From Neoarius graeffei (lineage: Eukaryota > Chordata > Actinopteri > Siluriformes > Ariidae): a stretch of 64,000 nucleotides of DNA. Positions 35,240 through 47,579 of the stretch are shown piece after piece (position 1 is the stretch's first letter; each line of letters starts with the position of its first letter). The stretch spans positions 40,243,198 to 40,307,197 of the forward strand of contig NC_083577.1 of assembly GCF_027579695.1 (NCBI RefSeq). Direction: 5' to 3'. Both the position numbers and the translations under genes were made by a program. The notes beneath the pieces are model-generated. The model had not been told where the DNA came from. It was given only the letters and a program-made list of their open reading frames with translations, and searched no databases.

Positions 35240-38042
35240 TTCATCAGTCCTGTGTTTTTCAGGAAACTACATAAGTGGTTGAAACAGACTCCTCCTGTGT
35301 TTAACTGTAGTATTCTCTGTAGACTGAGCTGGATTTGTTTTTTCTTTAATTGGTCAATTAATCTTTGTCTCTCTAGGTGGTATTTAGGACACTGTATAAG
35401 TACATGTTCTATGGTCTCCTGGCTATCACTACACTCACAGGTCCCATCTGTTTAGTGCTATATGACCAAAGCACATCCTTGAAAATACATCCTCTTCTTG
35501 CTTGCTTCTACCTGTATTCCTACCTCTTTCAACTTTGTTTTGGATATTATAATAATGACACCCAGTATGCCCAGTGTTCCAAAGGTGTTGCCATTTGTCA
35601 GTGACTTTAGTTTTAACTATGCTTTTGATTTCTTCCTTGCTGTGTGTAATATGAATGTCTATAGTGGATTTCTTTGTTGCTTGCTTAGCAAACTTGTCTG
35701 CTATCTCATTTCCTCTTACACCTCTCTGAGCTGGCGCCCATGTAAATGACAAATTGATTCCAGATCTGACCAGATTATTTCCCATTTGCATGATTTCATA
35801 TACAATGTCTTACCTTGACTCAGACTGTCCATTTTTTAGGCTTGTTAGTGCTGAGCTTGAGTCAGATGCAATCACTACCTTGCTTGGTTTGTGATCTTCC
35901 ACCCAGTGTAATGCCAACCATATTGCTACTAGTTCTCCTGTATATACTGCCAAATTGTTAGTTATTCTTTTTGCCACAGCAATTTTTTGTTCTGGAATGG
36001 CATATGCCACTCCCACCTTTTCATCAGATCTTGATGCATCTGTGTACATCATAAGAGTGTCTTTATATTTTTCTCTTAAGTAAATAAATACTTTGATGTT
36101 GTCTAGGTCAGGGTCCCCCTGTTTTTCCTCCAACAGTCCTAGATCAATGTTGAGGTCTATAATAAACCATGGAGGGATTACTGGGAACACAACAGTGGGG
36201 GATATCCTGACTGCATCCAACTCCATTTCTCTCACTCTATATGGTATTGTCCATCCAAAGCTTTTAATTCCCTCACTCTCCCTCTCTTGACACTGTAGCA
36301 AGACTGACTGTGTTATGTGGTTGTCATTATGACCCTTTAGGTTTGACCAGTATACAACTGCAAGCTGTTCTCTCCTAAGGTGGAGGACATCTCTCCCATC
36401 TCAACTTGTGTGGCTGCCACTGGTGTTGTTTTCTTTGCACCACAACATAGTCTGAGGGCTTGGTTGTGTACTACCTCCAGCTGTATTAGTAAGGTTTTAG
36501 CAGCTGATCCATATACCATACAGCCATAGTCAAACACTGATCTGATCAGCCCTGTATAAATTGCTTTAAGAGCTGTTCTACTTGCTCCCCAATCCACTCC
36601 ACACAAACACCTCATAACATTTAGTACCTTTTTACACTTGTCAACCATCTTTTTAATATGTATTTTCCATGTTAATCTCCCATTAAGCCAAAGCCCCAGG
36701 TACTTAAAGGATTCAACCCTTTCCAATTTTTTACCTGCCAGTCTCAGTTTTAAATTCAGTCCTGTCCTCTTTTTAGTGAATATCATTGATTTTGTTTCAT
36801 CTTCAGATATTCTAAATCCCCACTGGAGGGCCCTTTCCTGCACTCTATTTAGTGCTTGTTGCATCCTGTTCACTAAGAAGCCTATGTTTCTCCCCCTTTT
36901 CCATATTGCTCCATAATCTGCAAACAGTGCTACACCACTGCCCTTTTGTATGTCCTTAAACATTCCATTAATCATGATGGAAAAGAGCAAAGGGCTAATT
37001 ATACTCCCTTGTGGAGTGCCATTCTCTACCTTGTAATTCTTGCTCAATGTGCCATTTATTTTTACTGATATGGATCTTTCTGACAGAAATTCTTTGATCC
37101 ACTTGAACATTCGCCCTCCAATTCCCATCGGATTTAGTTTTATTAAGAGACCCTCCTTCCACAACATGTCGTATGCTTTTTCTATGTCTAACTGATTCCC
37201 TGTTTACTTGTGCTTTCCTTATATCATCCTCCAATTGTATGATTGGGTCCATAGTCCATCTTCCTTTCCTTAAACCACTTTGATAATTCTCCAACTTTTC
37301 TTTAGTTTCAATCCAGTATGTTAGGTTGTCATTTATCATTCTTTCTATTGTCTTCCCCATGTGTGAGGTCAGTGCAATGGGTCTGTAATTACTTGGCTGC
37401 TTAGGGTCTTTCCCAGGTTTCTTAATAGGAATATAATCACTGCCCTCTTCCATTCATTTGGGATTACCCCTATTTCCCATATTCTATTGTACAGACATAA
37501 CAATACATCCTTTCCTTCATCAATTAGACTTTTTAACATAGTGTAGTTGACTCCATCCTTCCCTGGGGATGTTTTGCCTAGTTTCCTCAGGGCATTATAC
37601 TGAGCTCAGACCTTGAGAACTCTAAATTTAGGGCCTCCTCTTCATCCCTATTACCCACTTCAAAATGATAATTCCTAATGGTTTCTTCCCTACCTCTTTT
37701 CTCATCTTGACTTAGGTTATCTGTGCTATGCACTTTAACTAATGTTCTTGCAATGATCTCTGCTTTGTCTTTATTATTCGTAATTACATTTTGTCCATCA
37801 ACCAGCACTGGGTACCCATACTCCTTCCCACTACCTTTCATTTTCTTAATCATCCCCCAAACTTTCTCCACTGGGGTAGTTCTACCTATGGAGTTGCAGA
37901 ACTAACTCCAGTATTCTTTCTTTGCCGTTTTAATAGTTTTCCTAACCATAGCCTGAACTTTCTTGTATTCAGTAAGAGTCAGAAAATTATGTGTTCTTTT
38001 CAAAATCCTAAAGGTCCTGTTTCTTTCTTTTATGACTGGGGT

Positions 38043-38076
<34 letters not shown>

Positions 38077-38146
38077 AATCATCAGACCACCATGGCGCTA
38101 TCTTATTGAGCTGTGTGACATCTTGGTATAGAGAAACCTTTTTATA
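35240..38146 (-). mobile_element. LINE of the I/Nimb type with RNase H domain
   Basis: A minus-strand retrotransposon fragment holding an RT and a downstream RNase H, the domain order of I-like and Nimb elements. The endonuclease part is lost. A 30-bp T run (38045-38074, A on the coding strand) sits within the pre-RT coding region after APWWSDDCK. The 3' limit near 35240 is approximate. Confidence 0.78.
35435..37871 (-). pseudogene. RT-RNase H polyprotein, broken
   Basis: In minus order: a linker (EKVWGMIKKMKG, 37871-37587), RT start (IPIKKPGKDP, NYRPIALTS), a frameshift and deletion in motif A near 37170-37200, NGTPQGSIISPL, the catalytic box read as LFADYG instead of FADD (second Asp lost), and the thumb. 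RNase H follows (36301-35435) with D in YTDASRS, E in YTGELVAI, D in VIASDSSS and GNEIAD, where the usual His two before G is replaced (APAQRGV). TAA near 35808 (SR|DIVYE) is in frame. Dead. Confidence 0.82.
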
Positions 38147-38816
38147 GGCCATCAATTAGGCCTAAACCAGCTGATATTAATTTGCACTGATAGGGGGCAG
38201 GATTGCTTTCTAAATAAATACTGACAGATTTCAGCTGGTTTCTTGGCTTTCAATGCCTTTTTGCACCTCCTTTTCTTCATGTGTTCAATACTTATTCCCT
38301 GTGTCATTCCACTTTATTACATTTAAATTTATAGACATATATGTTTTGATTTCTTTGTCTGTGTGAATTACTTGGGTTGTTACCGACGTCTGGTGAAAAT
38401 TTCATGTCAGCCCCATCACAAATATATTTACTGAGGAAAATGCTGACGTGTTCAACACATTTTCCCCACTGTGTTCTTGGAGCGCCGCGCATGCGCACTG
38501 CTAATGCCGAATAGGGATATGACTTTCCAAAGCTGGTGAGGACAAAACCAGGGCGCGACTGATACTGTATCTCCATCCTGCATAATAAGTCCCGCCTTCA
38601 CCATTTTCATAGAAAACGAAACTGAATGCCATGCCGATACCAGTTTTAACTTTCCTTCATGGGGGAAAACGAAAGCTAAAGTTTACAATAAATACTGCTG
38701 ATATGCATATACAGCGTACACATAACACTCCTCTTCTCCAGCTGCACACATTAGACCTAGCTGGGAAGACAACTGGAGATAAAGCAGGTAAGTAATCTCC
38801 TGTACACGAAATAAGA
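38147..38816. other. Spacer, nothing recognised
   Basis: Ordinary-looking sequence with a small CpG cluster near 38480. No gene or repeat recognised. Confidence 0.45.
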
Positions 38817-38853
38817 TACACACACACACACACACGTGTGTGTGTGTCATATA

Positions 38854-38909
<56 letters not shown>
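38817..38909. repeat. (CA)n/(TG)n and (TA)n microsatellites
   Basis: A CA run turning into TG at acgtgtgtg, then about 26 TA units to 38909; TTA units at 38927-38940. TTTA repeats lie at 39045-39070. Confidence 0.95.
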
Positions 38910-38913
<4 letters not shown>

Positions 38914-39265
38914 TGTATGCTGTTTATTATTATTATTATTAACAAGCACTCGATAAAGCAACTTTACTGATTATAATACAAGTACTGTATAATACAATAG
39001 GAGATTAATCATTAGTTATCATAGCTTTTTCTCCTGTGATGGGTTATTTATTTATTTATTTATTTATTTTTGTGTGTGTGTAGGAATGATAGGCCTATTG
39101 ATGTAAATTTAGTAAAATAAAAGGTGTCCAGTGGGCTTATTGCAAAAACACGTCTGTGTACAGTAGGTTACACAGATAATCCGGAAGTCTTACTGCAAGA
39201 TTAAATCAGTGGACAAAACAGGATGTGTTTAAGCTACATAATAATACAGCTCTATTTAGGTATGA

Positions 39266-39291
39266 GTACTGGTGTGTGTGTGTGTGTGTGT

Positions 39292-39322
<31 letters not shown>
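39266..39322. repeat. (TG)n(AG)n microsatellite
   Basis: Compound dinucleotide repeat. The rest of 38910-39440 shows nothing recognised apart from short repeats. Confidence 0.95.
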
Positions 39323-39439
39323 CATTTGGACACACCTACTCATTCATACATTTTTCTGTATTTTGACCATCAAATCTATATCTATGAAATAACAAATGTA
39401 ACATTTATGGAATTAGGCGGGAAACAAAAACAAGTTTGA

Positions 39440-39600
39440 CTTCCCTACTCACATCTGTATCACAGCATGCCTTGCCAGATGGCAGGTACCATTTTTATGA
39501 TGGTCTTTGGTATGACCCGACCACGAGTAGAACTCATAATCTCCTGGTCGAAAGGCAGACACACTAACCACAAGGCCAACTCACAGTCAACTCCCCAACT
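39440..39600 (-). mobile_element. Fragment of the tRNA-headed SINE seen at 4076
   Basis: Shares gccttgccagatgg, ggtaccatttttatgatggt, tctttggtatgacccgacc and the tRNA-like head (inverse of aggcagacacactaaccac). The 5S-like 3' part is absent. Confidence 0.75.
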
Positions 39601-39639
39601 GTAGTAATCCATATTATGTCAAGAACTGTTCAACTAAGT

Positions 39640-39993
39640 AAACATCCATGCATGATCTGTAGTCACTTATCCTGTTCTACAGGGTCACAGGCAAGCTGGA
39701 GCCTATCCCAGCTGACCATGGGTGAGAGGCGGGGTACACCTTGTACAAGTCACCAGGTCATCGCAGGGCTGACACATAGAGACAAAACAACCATTCACAC
39801 TCACTTTACAGCGACCAATTATTCTAACCTGCATGTCTTTGGGGGAAACCGGAGCACCCGGAGGAAACCCACACAGACATGGGGAGAACATGCAAACTCC
39901 ACACATAAAGGCCCTCGCCGGCTGCTGGGCTCGAACCCAGGACCTTCTTGCTGTGAGGCGACAGTGCTAACCACTACACCACTGTGCCATCCA
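39640..39993 (-). mobile_element. tRNA-derived SINE (Mermaid-like)
   Basis: Minus-strand copy with the head at 39993 (ggatggcacagtggtgtagt) and the 3' end near 39645. The core is shortened at tctttgggggaaacc. Confidence 0.85.
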
Positions 39994-40122
39994 CATATAA
40001 AAACACATACACCGTGTCCCAGAACTTTGGGGGCAACTTGATCTACTGTATGTTTAATATTAAGACACAGTGTCTTGCAAAAATATTCATCCCCCTTTGT
40101 GTTTGTCCTGTTTTGTCGCATT

Positions 40123-40388
40123 CAAAAGCCAGAGTCCCATATACGTTTTTGTACGTACGTTGGGGAGTGCCTGTTAGAGAGCACACTCTGTCTAGGCCGT
40201 CGGCATGGTGAGGTAGGGTGGCCAATTCCTTTCCTCGCCGCCTTTAACTTCCCCAGTGTTTTCACCAGGTCCCCATTCACTGCTGGGTGGACAGGAGGCA
40301 AGCCCCAGATCACCGTCCGAGGCGAGGCTCAAACCGGGGACCGTTCGTTTGGCGGTCAAGTGCTCTAACCACTTGGCCACCTCGCCTC
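40123..40388 (-). mobile_element. tRNA-derived SINE, separate family
   Basis: 12-bp duplications (ttttgtYgcatt) at 40111-40122 and 40389-40400. The head on the minus strand reads gaggtggccaagtggttaga (A box) and ggtttgagcc (B box). The body (gacggtgatctggggcttgc etc.) is unlike the Mermaid-like SINEs. Confidence 0.8.
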
Positions 40389-41029
40389 TTTTGTTGCATT
40401 ACAAGCTGGAATTAAAATTGATTTTTGGAGGGTTAGCACCATTTCATTTACACACTATGCCTACCATTTTAAAGGTGAAAGTTGTTGTTTTATTGTGACA
40501 CAAACAATAATTAAGATGAAAAAAACAGAAATCTGGAGTGTGCATAGGTATCCCCCCCCCAAAAAAAAAAGTCAGTACTTTGTAGAGACACCTTTTGCTG
40601 CAATTTCAGCTGCCAGTCTCTTGGGGTATGTCTCTATTAGCTTAGCACATCTAGCCACTGAGATTTGTGCCCATTCCTCAAGGTAAAACTGTTCCAACTC
40701 CTTTAGGTTAGATGGGTTGCGTTGGTGTACAAGTTTTCAAATCTGATTGATTAGGCCATTCCAAGACATTTAAATGTTTCCCTTTAAAGGATATGGGACA
40801 TGGATTTTTTTCTGGGTATAATTATGTATAAAGGACATAAGAAATGCCATCTAAATCACTGCAGGGCGTCAAAAATGTGAAAATCATCACATTATTCAAG
40901 TTTTTTTATACATCAGCGTAAAACAAGGATTCGTTAATGAGCTAGGTGGTCACGTGACCCGTGACGTACAGTAACAAAAACTTTCCAAGGAGCCAGCGCT
41001 TGGGAATCTAATGTAAACAGGTTACTGAA

Positions 41030-41223
41030 ATGGACACCATCGACAGTGATATTCCCGATGTTTCACAGAGATGTGAAGTTAGACCCTATCAATTCGAACT
41101 GATAGCTGGAAATTCACATGAACATAGATCTTGTCTTTACTCTGACGGGTCAGATGATTCTGAGAGTGAGAGTTCATTCAGCCCTCATGAAACTGAAAGT
41201 GGTCGGCTCGATAACACTTCCTG
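41030..41223 (+). CDS. 65-codon exon-like frame inside Kolobok-like element, copy 2
   Basis: Near-identical to the frame at 9875-10068: MDTIDSDIPD start, RPYQFE, GSDDSESESS, ending at a ctg|gtaagtt splice donor. Conservation of the frame and donor in two separately inserted copies suggests it was coding in the source element. The downstream exon was not identified here. No function is assigned. Confidence 0.4.
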
Positions 41224-41503
41224 GTAAGTTAAAAACAATTCTGCTCAAAGGCTAATGATCTGTTGAAAGAAGTATTATTTTTGTATCATACATTGAAAGT
41301 TCATCATAGATCTAGCTAAAGTCCGTTGCAAGCTAGTTATTTTTTTTGCTGATATTTTTCGAGATTGATTGAGATACAATGCTTCCAGAGTCTGAGATGA
41401 AAACATTCAAAATGGCGAAACGAGTCAGAATTATGATAATCAATAATTGATACACCCAAAATTATAATACTAATCCTTACCTCGGCTTTCAGTCGCTTAG
41501 CGC

Positions 41504-41592
41504 AGAGGTCTTTAATAGGGGGGTCGCGAAATCGCACCGGATCACTCATATCAACAAAAATATTCCTGCCCTGTCCCCTGGCCTCCATCACG
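41504..41592. mobile_element. End fragment of the BED-type hAT family
   Basis: cagaggtcttta, ggggggtcgcg and atatcaacaaaaatattcct match the right end of the hAT at 57814-63732 (its 63640-63732) in inverse. Only about 90 bp remain. Next to it at about 41602 is cagggatgc..cggtggatgcc, resembling the end of the element at 14893. Confidence 0.7.
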
Positions 41593-41674
41593 CAGGGATG
41601 CAAACAGCGCGCCTTTCGGTGGATGCCGCCTTTTTCACGGCTGAATCGCGCAGATCCGATTTTTTAAAAAAAAT

Positions 41675-41846
41675 AGCGATATTAATTCATGAAACATGAA
41701 GTATAAGGATGAGAAAAAAACAGTTTAAATCGGGAAGCTGCGCACATTTGTACAGCCTGGCGCAAATGTGCGCAGCTTCCCGATTTAAACTGTTTTTTTT
41801 CTCATCCTTATACTTCCTGTTTCCTGTTTCATGAATTAATATCGCT
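41675..41846. repeat. 172-bp inverted repeat (hairpin)
   Basis: Arms 41675-41750 and 41763-41846 are inverse copies with a 12-bp loop. The right arm has about ten extra bases (ctgtttcctg partial repeat). Nested within the Kolobok-like element. Confidence 0.9.
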
Positions 41847-41869
41847 CAGTACCTGAGTATTAATGTTGA

Positions 41870-42128
41870 AAGAATCCTCAGTGAAATGGTCCGAACACAG
41901 TTTGTGGGAAACAGTAGGTGCAAAGTTTTTTCAACAGGTGTTCTGTAAAGTTATCCTACCTCTTGGATTTGTCCTACCAAGCCTACTGTGCATGCGCGAA
42001 GCCTACTGCGCATGCGCAGGTGAGCCCACACTTTCCTCAGCTTCGGGTCCTTGGGGAATGCAAAAAAAACTTACTCCAGGGCATTTCCCATTGGAATTAT
42101 TGCAACCATAAGCAGCACAATACACCAT
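41870..42128 (-). pseudogene. THAP-domain remnant of Kolobok-like transposase
   Basis: The minus-strand ATG at 42128 gives MVYCAAYGCNNS (the C-x4-C pair). After a 1-base shift KDPKLRKVWAHL follows, and further down CSDHFTEDSF (the C-x2-H pair). These are the landmarks of a THAP zinc finger, which Kolobok transposases carry. The catalytic domain is absent. At least two frame breaks. Confidence 0.65.
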
Positions 42129-42681
42129 GATGTCCAATGTATGATGTCCAATGTACTTTAAAGACTATTAAAAACAATTTTCTTGTCATCCACTTCTCCA
42201 ATCTACCCGCTTGTGCTGTGCCCGAAAGTTTTTGTTACGTATGATCACGTGACAGCGGCTCTTCCGGTTGCAAAAAATGCATATCGGAAGTCGAGCAGAA
42301 ATGCCATATAATCATCACGAATATAATGATTTTGCTGAATTTAATAGATGATTTTGTATTTGTTGATGCAATTAATTCATATTTTTAATGGAAAGAAACT
42401 GATATAGCGTGCTTTTATGTTTCATGTCCCATATCCTTTAAACCACTCCAGTGTAGCTTTAGCAGTATGTTTTGGGTCATTGTCCTGCTGGAACATGACC
42501 CTTCGTCCCAGTCTCAAACCTCTGGCTGGCTCAAACAGGTTTTCCTCCAGAATTGCCCTATATTTAGTGCCATCCATCTTTCCTTCCATCCTGACAAGCT
42601 TTCCTGTCTCTGCAGATGAAAAATATCCCCACAACATAATGCTGCCACCACCATGCTTCACTGTAGGAATGGTGTTCTCAG

Positions 42682-43206
42682 ATCGCAGCAGAAAAATTTA
42701 CTATTAAAACCAGTTGTTAAAACAAAGTGTGGTGAAGCAGCTTTTAGCTACTATGCAGTACAGCTATGGAACCAACTGCCAGAGGACATTAAAAATGCTC
42801 CTGCTGTTGGCAGCTTCAAATCTAGGTTAAAGACCAAGCTGTTTTCAGATGCTTTCTGTTAAATAATTAATATTTTTACATTTTTTATAATCTTTTTCTC
42901 TGCATGTTTTAAATTTATTTTAACTTTATTCTATTTTATTCTGCTAGGTTTTTTTTTCTCTTTCTCTTTCTTTTTCTCCTTTTTCTTTTTGGCATTTTAA
43001 TATTTTATTTCTACTATTGTTTAATTCTTATTATTTTCTTTTAATTCTTTTAATTCTTTTAATTAATTATTTTAGAATAAAGATAAAATTATTTTATGTA
43101 ATTTTATTTCTCTATTGTTTACTGTTTTTGTTTTTACTTCTGTAAAGCACATTGAACTGCCATTGTGTATGAAATGTGCTATATAAATAAACTTGCCTTG
43201 CCTTGC
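42682..43206 (+). mobile_element. L2 LINE 3' end (C-terminus and UTR)
   Basis: Encodes only the last about 60 residues of the RT protein (CGEAAFSYYAVQLWNQLPED, ending 42862). It then has the L2 3' UTR ending gtgctatataaataaacttg with ttgcc repeats. A short duplication ctcag flanks it. 5'-truncated and inserted in Tc1 family D. Confidence 0.85.
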
Positions 43207-43561
43207 CTCAGGGTGTTGGGTTTGCGCCACACATGGCATTTCCCATGATGGCCAAAAAGGTCAGTTTTAGTCTCATTTGACCAGAGAATCTTCTTCCATG
43301 TGTTTGAGGAGTCTGCCACATGCTGTTGGGAAAATTCCAAATGTGTTTTTTTTCTGCCCACTCTTCCATAAAGCCCCACTCTGTGGAGTCTACGGCTTAA
43401 AGTGGTCCTATAGACAGATACTCCCATCTCCACTGTGGATCTTTGCAGCTCCTTCAGTGTTATCTTTGGTGCTTTTGTTGCATCTCTGATTAATGCCCTC
43501 CTTGCCCGGTCTGTGAGTTTTGGTGGGTGGCCTTCTCTTTTCAGGTTTGTAGTGGTGTCAT

Positions 43562-46500
43562 TTGTTGTCAGGTCAGGGGATAGTTCTCTTGCTACTGCTA
43601 TCATTGTAACACAGTACAACCTGCCGCAGTGGACAAGTGGTCGGCATCTAAACCAGCTCCCCCACCAGCCTAGTGCTGGTGAGGAGGGTGGCATGTCACC
43701 CTGCAGGACAAAAAGCAAGACCTGTCAAAGGGCGGATGAGCTCCTCGTGAGCCAACGGCCAACATGCACCAAGCGCCTGTGGAGCGCTCAGGGCACAGAT
43801 GGACAAATGCATTCTGTTGGCCATCCACTGCATCCTGTCTTATCTCTGGCCGTCTCAACTACGTCTTGCTGCTGGGTCCAGATACTTCAGGACGAGAGAG
43901 TGAGGCTGATGCTGTGCAACTCTCCCTCACTTTAATCAAAGTCACGCGCATGTCATGACTTCATCCCTTATCACATTACCCCTTCATCCCCATCTACTCT
44001 TCTCAAGTCCTGTGGCGATGGATTCATGGCGAAGCGACAGGTGTGGACTCACTGGCAGTCATAGTCACAACTCTACACGTAGGTGGACCAGGCCATATGG
44101 TCGTTTTGCAGTGAATGAGACAGCGCTGGAATTCGGCAGCCCCCTGGTCGACGAAGCAGCCCTCTTCAGGACAGCACTGCTTCCCCCCATAGCCTGGGGA
44201 AGGGACTAGAAAAGGTGTCCTAAACATTGCCTGTCTCACTCTCTCCTGGCCAGCATGCCGCAGCTAGCGGGTGTCTCATATCAGCGGCAAGAAGAGAACA
44301 AATAAGTCTAAATTACCTAAAGTGACCTCGGTCACTCTTGGCGCATGGAATGTGCGTACCCTCTTGGACCGTGCCGGCTCTAATCGACCTGAGAGAAGGA
44401 CAGCCCTCATTGCCTGCGAACTAGCCTGTTACAATGTGGAGATTGTAGCACTTAGTGAGACTCATCCAGCAGAGGAAGGACAACTGACTGAGAAGTCTGC
44501 CGGCTATACATTCTTCTGGATCGGGCACGGATCAAACGATCGATGTGAAGCAGGCATTGGCTTTGCTATTAAGTCCAATTTGGCCAATAAGCTGGCAGTT
44601 CCCCCTGAGGGGATAAACGATTGCCTGATGACTGCCTGCATGCTGCTTCCCATGAATAGATTTGTCACATTGATTAGTGCCTATGCCCCTACCATGACAA
44701 ACCCTGACGATGTGAAGGAAGGATTCTACGAGGATCTCAAGAACGCCATTGCTGCTGTACCTAGATCAGATAAGCTCATCATTCTCGGCAGTTTGAACCC
44801 CCGTGTTGGCAGAGACCATGAGGCATGGGAAGGTGTGCTGGGGAAGCATGGCGTTGGCAAGTGTAACAGCAATGGACTCCTCCTACTTGAGACCTGTGCT
44901 GCCTTTGATCTTCTCATCATCAACTCAGCCTTCCGTCTTCCGACCTGTAACAAGATGTCGTGAATGCACCCCCGTTCCAAGCATTGGCATCTCTTGGACT
45001 ATGTCATCACCAGGCAGAGGGACAGACAAGATGTTAGGGTCACCAAGACCATGTACGGAGCTGAATGCTGGACTGACCATCATCTATTGATCTCCAAGAT
45101 GAATCTTTGCATCACTCCACCAAGAAGGCCTCAAGGTGTCAGAGTCCCCAAGCGGTTGAATGTCTCCAAACTTAAGAATGATCTCATCAAGCATGAACTG
45201 ACTGAGGAGCTTGATAAGAATTTATTAACTCCCAACACAAACGCAGAGGCTGATGTGGAAACCCAGTGGGCGCGTTTTCATGATACTGTTTACGCTACTG
45301 CCTCCGTTGTTGTCGGTCCTACTACCCAAAAACACCAGGATTGGTTTGATGACAATAATAGTCACATCATGTCCATACTGGAGGAAAAATGCCGTCTCCA
45401 CAGAGCACTTCTCAATGATCCCTCCTCTTCCTCTAAGAAAGCTGTGCTCAGAGAGGCCAAGCGAGCTGCCCAATCCGAGTTACGTCGTATGCATGACAAA
45501 TGGTTCTGTATGAAGGCCAATGCCATTCAGGCCTATGCAGATAGTAATGATATGAAAAACTTCTACAGCGCCCTAAAGACCGTGTACGGTCCCACTTCGT
45601 CTGGAACGTCCTCTATCCTCAGTGCCGACGGGAACACAATCATCTCGGAGAGGGAGAAGATCCTTGAACGCTGGTCAGAGCACTTCAACAGCATCCTCAA
45701 CTGCCCATCCACCATAAATGAAGAAGCCATAGCAAGATTGCCACAAGTCCCAGTGAACGAGAATCTCGCTGATCCTCCTACTGAAGCGGAAGTATCAAAA
45801 GCCATCAAGTCCATGTCCAGTGGGAAGGCACCTGGTGCTGACTCCATTCCAGCAGAAATTTATGCTTCTGGAGGACCTAAACTGATCGAGACCCTCATAA
45901 GCCTGTTCAATCTGATGTGGTCTCAAGAAAGGCTCCCACAGGACTTTAAAGACGCTTCCATAGCCCACCTTTACAAGCGCAAAGGGAACAGATTTGTATG
46001 TGATAACCATCAGGGCATTTCCTTGCTGTCCATCGCTGGAAAGATCCTGGTCCACATTCTGCTTAATCGCCTCATCAAACACCTGGAACGCAGCCTGCTA
46101 CCTGAAAGCCAGTGTGGATTCCGTATGGGACGAAGTACCATCGACATGATCTTTGCAGCTCGGCAACTCCAAGAAAAGTGCAAGGAGCAGAACGTTGGTC
46201 TGTACACCACATTCGTGGACCTAACCAAAGCGTTTGATTCTGTTTGCCATGACAGGTTGTGGAAGATCATGTCCAAGTTTGGTTGCCCTCGCAAGTTCAT
46301 TGCAATGGTCCAGCAATTTCATGATGGCATGAACACGAGAGTACAGGACAATAGGGAGTTCTCCCAGTCGTTTCCCATCACCAATGGAGTTAAGCAGGGC
46401 TGCGTGCTGGTCCCCACTCTATTCAGCATGGTGTTCTCAGCCATGCTGTCAGACGCCTACCGCGATGGCGACATCGGTGTCGGTTTTCGTTATCGTACGT

Positions 46501-47579
46501 ACAGAAAACTCTTCAACCCTTGGAGGCTGCAAGCAAGGACAAAAGTTCACGAAGAGACAGCTCGTGACTTCCTCTTTGCTGATGATTGTGCACTAAACGC
46601 TAGTTCAGAGTTAGAAATGCAGCGTAGCTTGGACCGGTTAGCTAAAGCCTGTGATGACTTCAATCTCACAATTTCAACCAAAAAGACTGAGGTCCTCCAT
46701 CAACCAGCCCCTGCAGCTCCATATATAGAGCCCCCACATCACCGTCAGTGGTCAGAGTCTAACAGCGGTAGACAAGTTTGTATACCTTGGCAGCATTCTC
46801 TCATGCTCTGCTAATATTGATGAGGAAGTGGCCTACAGAATCACGAGAGCTAGCACTGCCTTTGGCAGGCTTAAGGACAAGGTATGGGGGCGTAGAGGAC
46901 TGAGCCTTGACACCAAGCTCAAAGTCTACAGAGCAGTAGTTCTGCCATCTATGCTATATGCCTGTGAGACTTGGACCGTATACAGTCGTCATGCCAAGCA
47001 GCTCAACGCCTTTCATATGAAATGTCTCAGGACCCTACTCCATGTGACGTGGCGCGATAAAGTCCCAGACACCGAAGTGCTCCAGCAGGCTAAGATGGAG
47101 AGCATCTATGCCATCCTTATACGCTCTCAGCTTCGATGGGCTGGTCATATCTACCGCATGGACGACTGTCGTCTCCCTAAAAGGCTTCTCTATGGCGAGC
47201 TGTCCACAGGCAAGCACTGTCTTGGTAGACCGAAGCTACACTACAAAGACACTTTGAAGGCATCCCTCAAGCTTTGCAGCATTCCTTATATATCTTGGGA
47301 AAAGTCCACTGAGGACCATCCTGTCTGGTGCTCCCTTATAATATCTGGCGTGACTGCCTTTGAGGAGAGGTGCACCAGGGAGAAAGAGCTACGTCGGCAG
47401 AAAAGGAAAAAGACTGATAGTTCCACCTCCACCCTTGGCTCAGACCTGCACATCCCATGTCCCCACTGCAACAGACTTTTCAAGGCCAAGATTGGCCTAA
47501 TCAGCCATCTTCGCATTCACCCCACCCCCCAGTGATTCATAGAAGTCATGGTCATCTTCGCACGTGAAGGACAAACATC
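43562..47579 (+). mobile_element. RTE-like LINE (CFDP2-like), near full length
   Basis: Exact 11-bp duplications agtggtgtcat at 43551-43561 and 47580-47590. 4018 bp. It starts with a 5' region of about 700 bp (43562-44262), carries endonuclease and RT, and ends shortly after the stop. Inserted in the HTH-coding part of Tc1 family D. Confidence 0.88.
44271..47535 (+). pseudogene. LINE endonuclease-reverse transcriptase with C-terminal zinc finger
   Basis: Endonuclease of the craniofacial-development-protein-2-like type: LGAWNVRTLLD, ALSETHP, SAYAPT, then GSLNPRVG where GDFNARVG is usual, so the catalytic D is replaced by S. TGA at 44961-44963 stands where TGG is expected before MHPRSKHWH. RT spans 44964-46814 with VDLTKAFDSV, GVKQGCVL and LFADDCAL intact. 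An extra C in the run at 46731-46735 shifts the frame before KFVYLGS-like sequence. The rest (46828-47535) ends in a C2H2 finger CPHCNRLF..HLRIH. Inactive, but only a few lesions. Confidence 0.85.

Larger units (their letters stand above)
40788..42437. mobile_element. TTAA-flanked Kolobok-like element, copy 2
   Basis: TTAA at 40784-40787 and 42438-42441, ends AGGATATGGGACATG and inverse. Matches 8837-10304 in reverse orientation at both ends, with different central sequence. It holds the 65-codon exon on the plus strand and a THAP-domain remnant on the minus strand, and has itself received a hAT end fragment and a hairpin. Confidence 0.78.
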
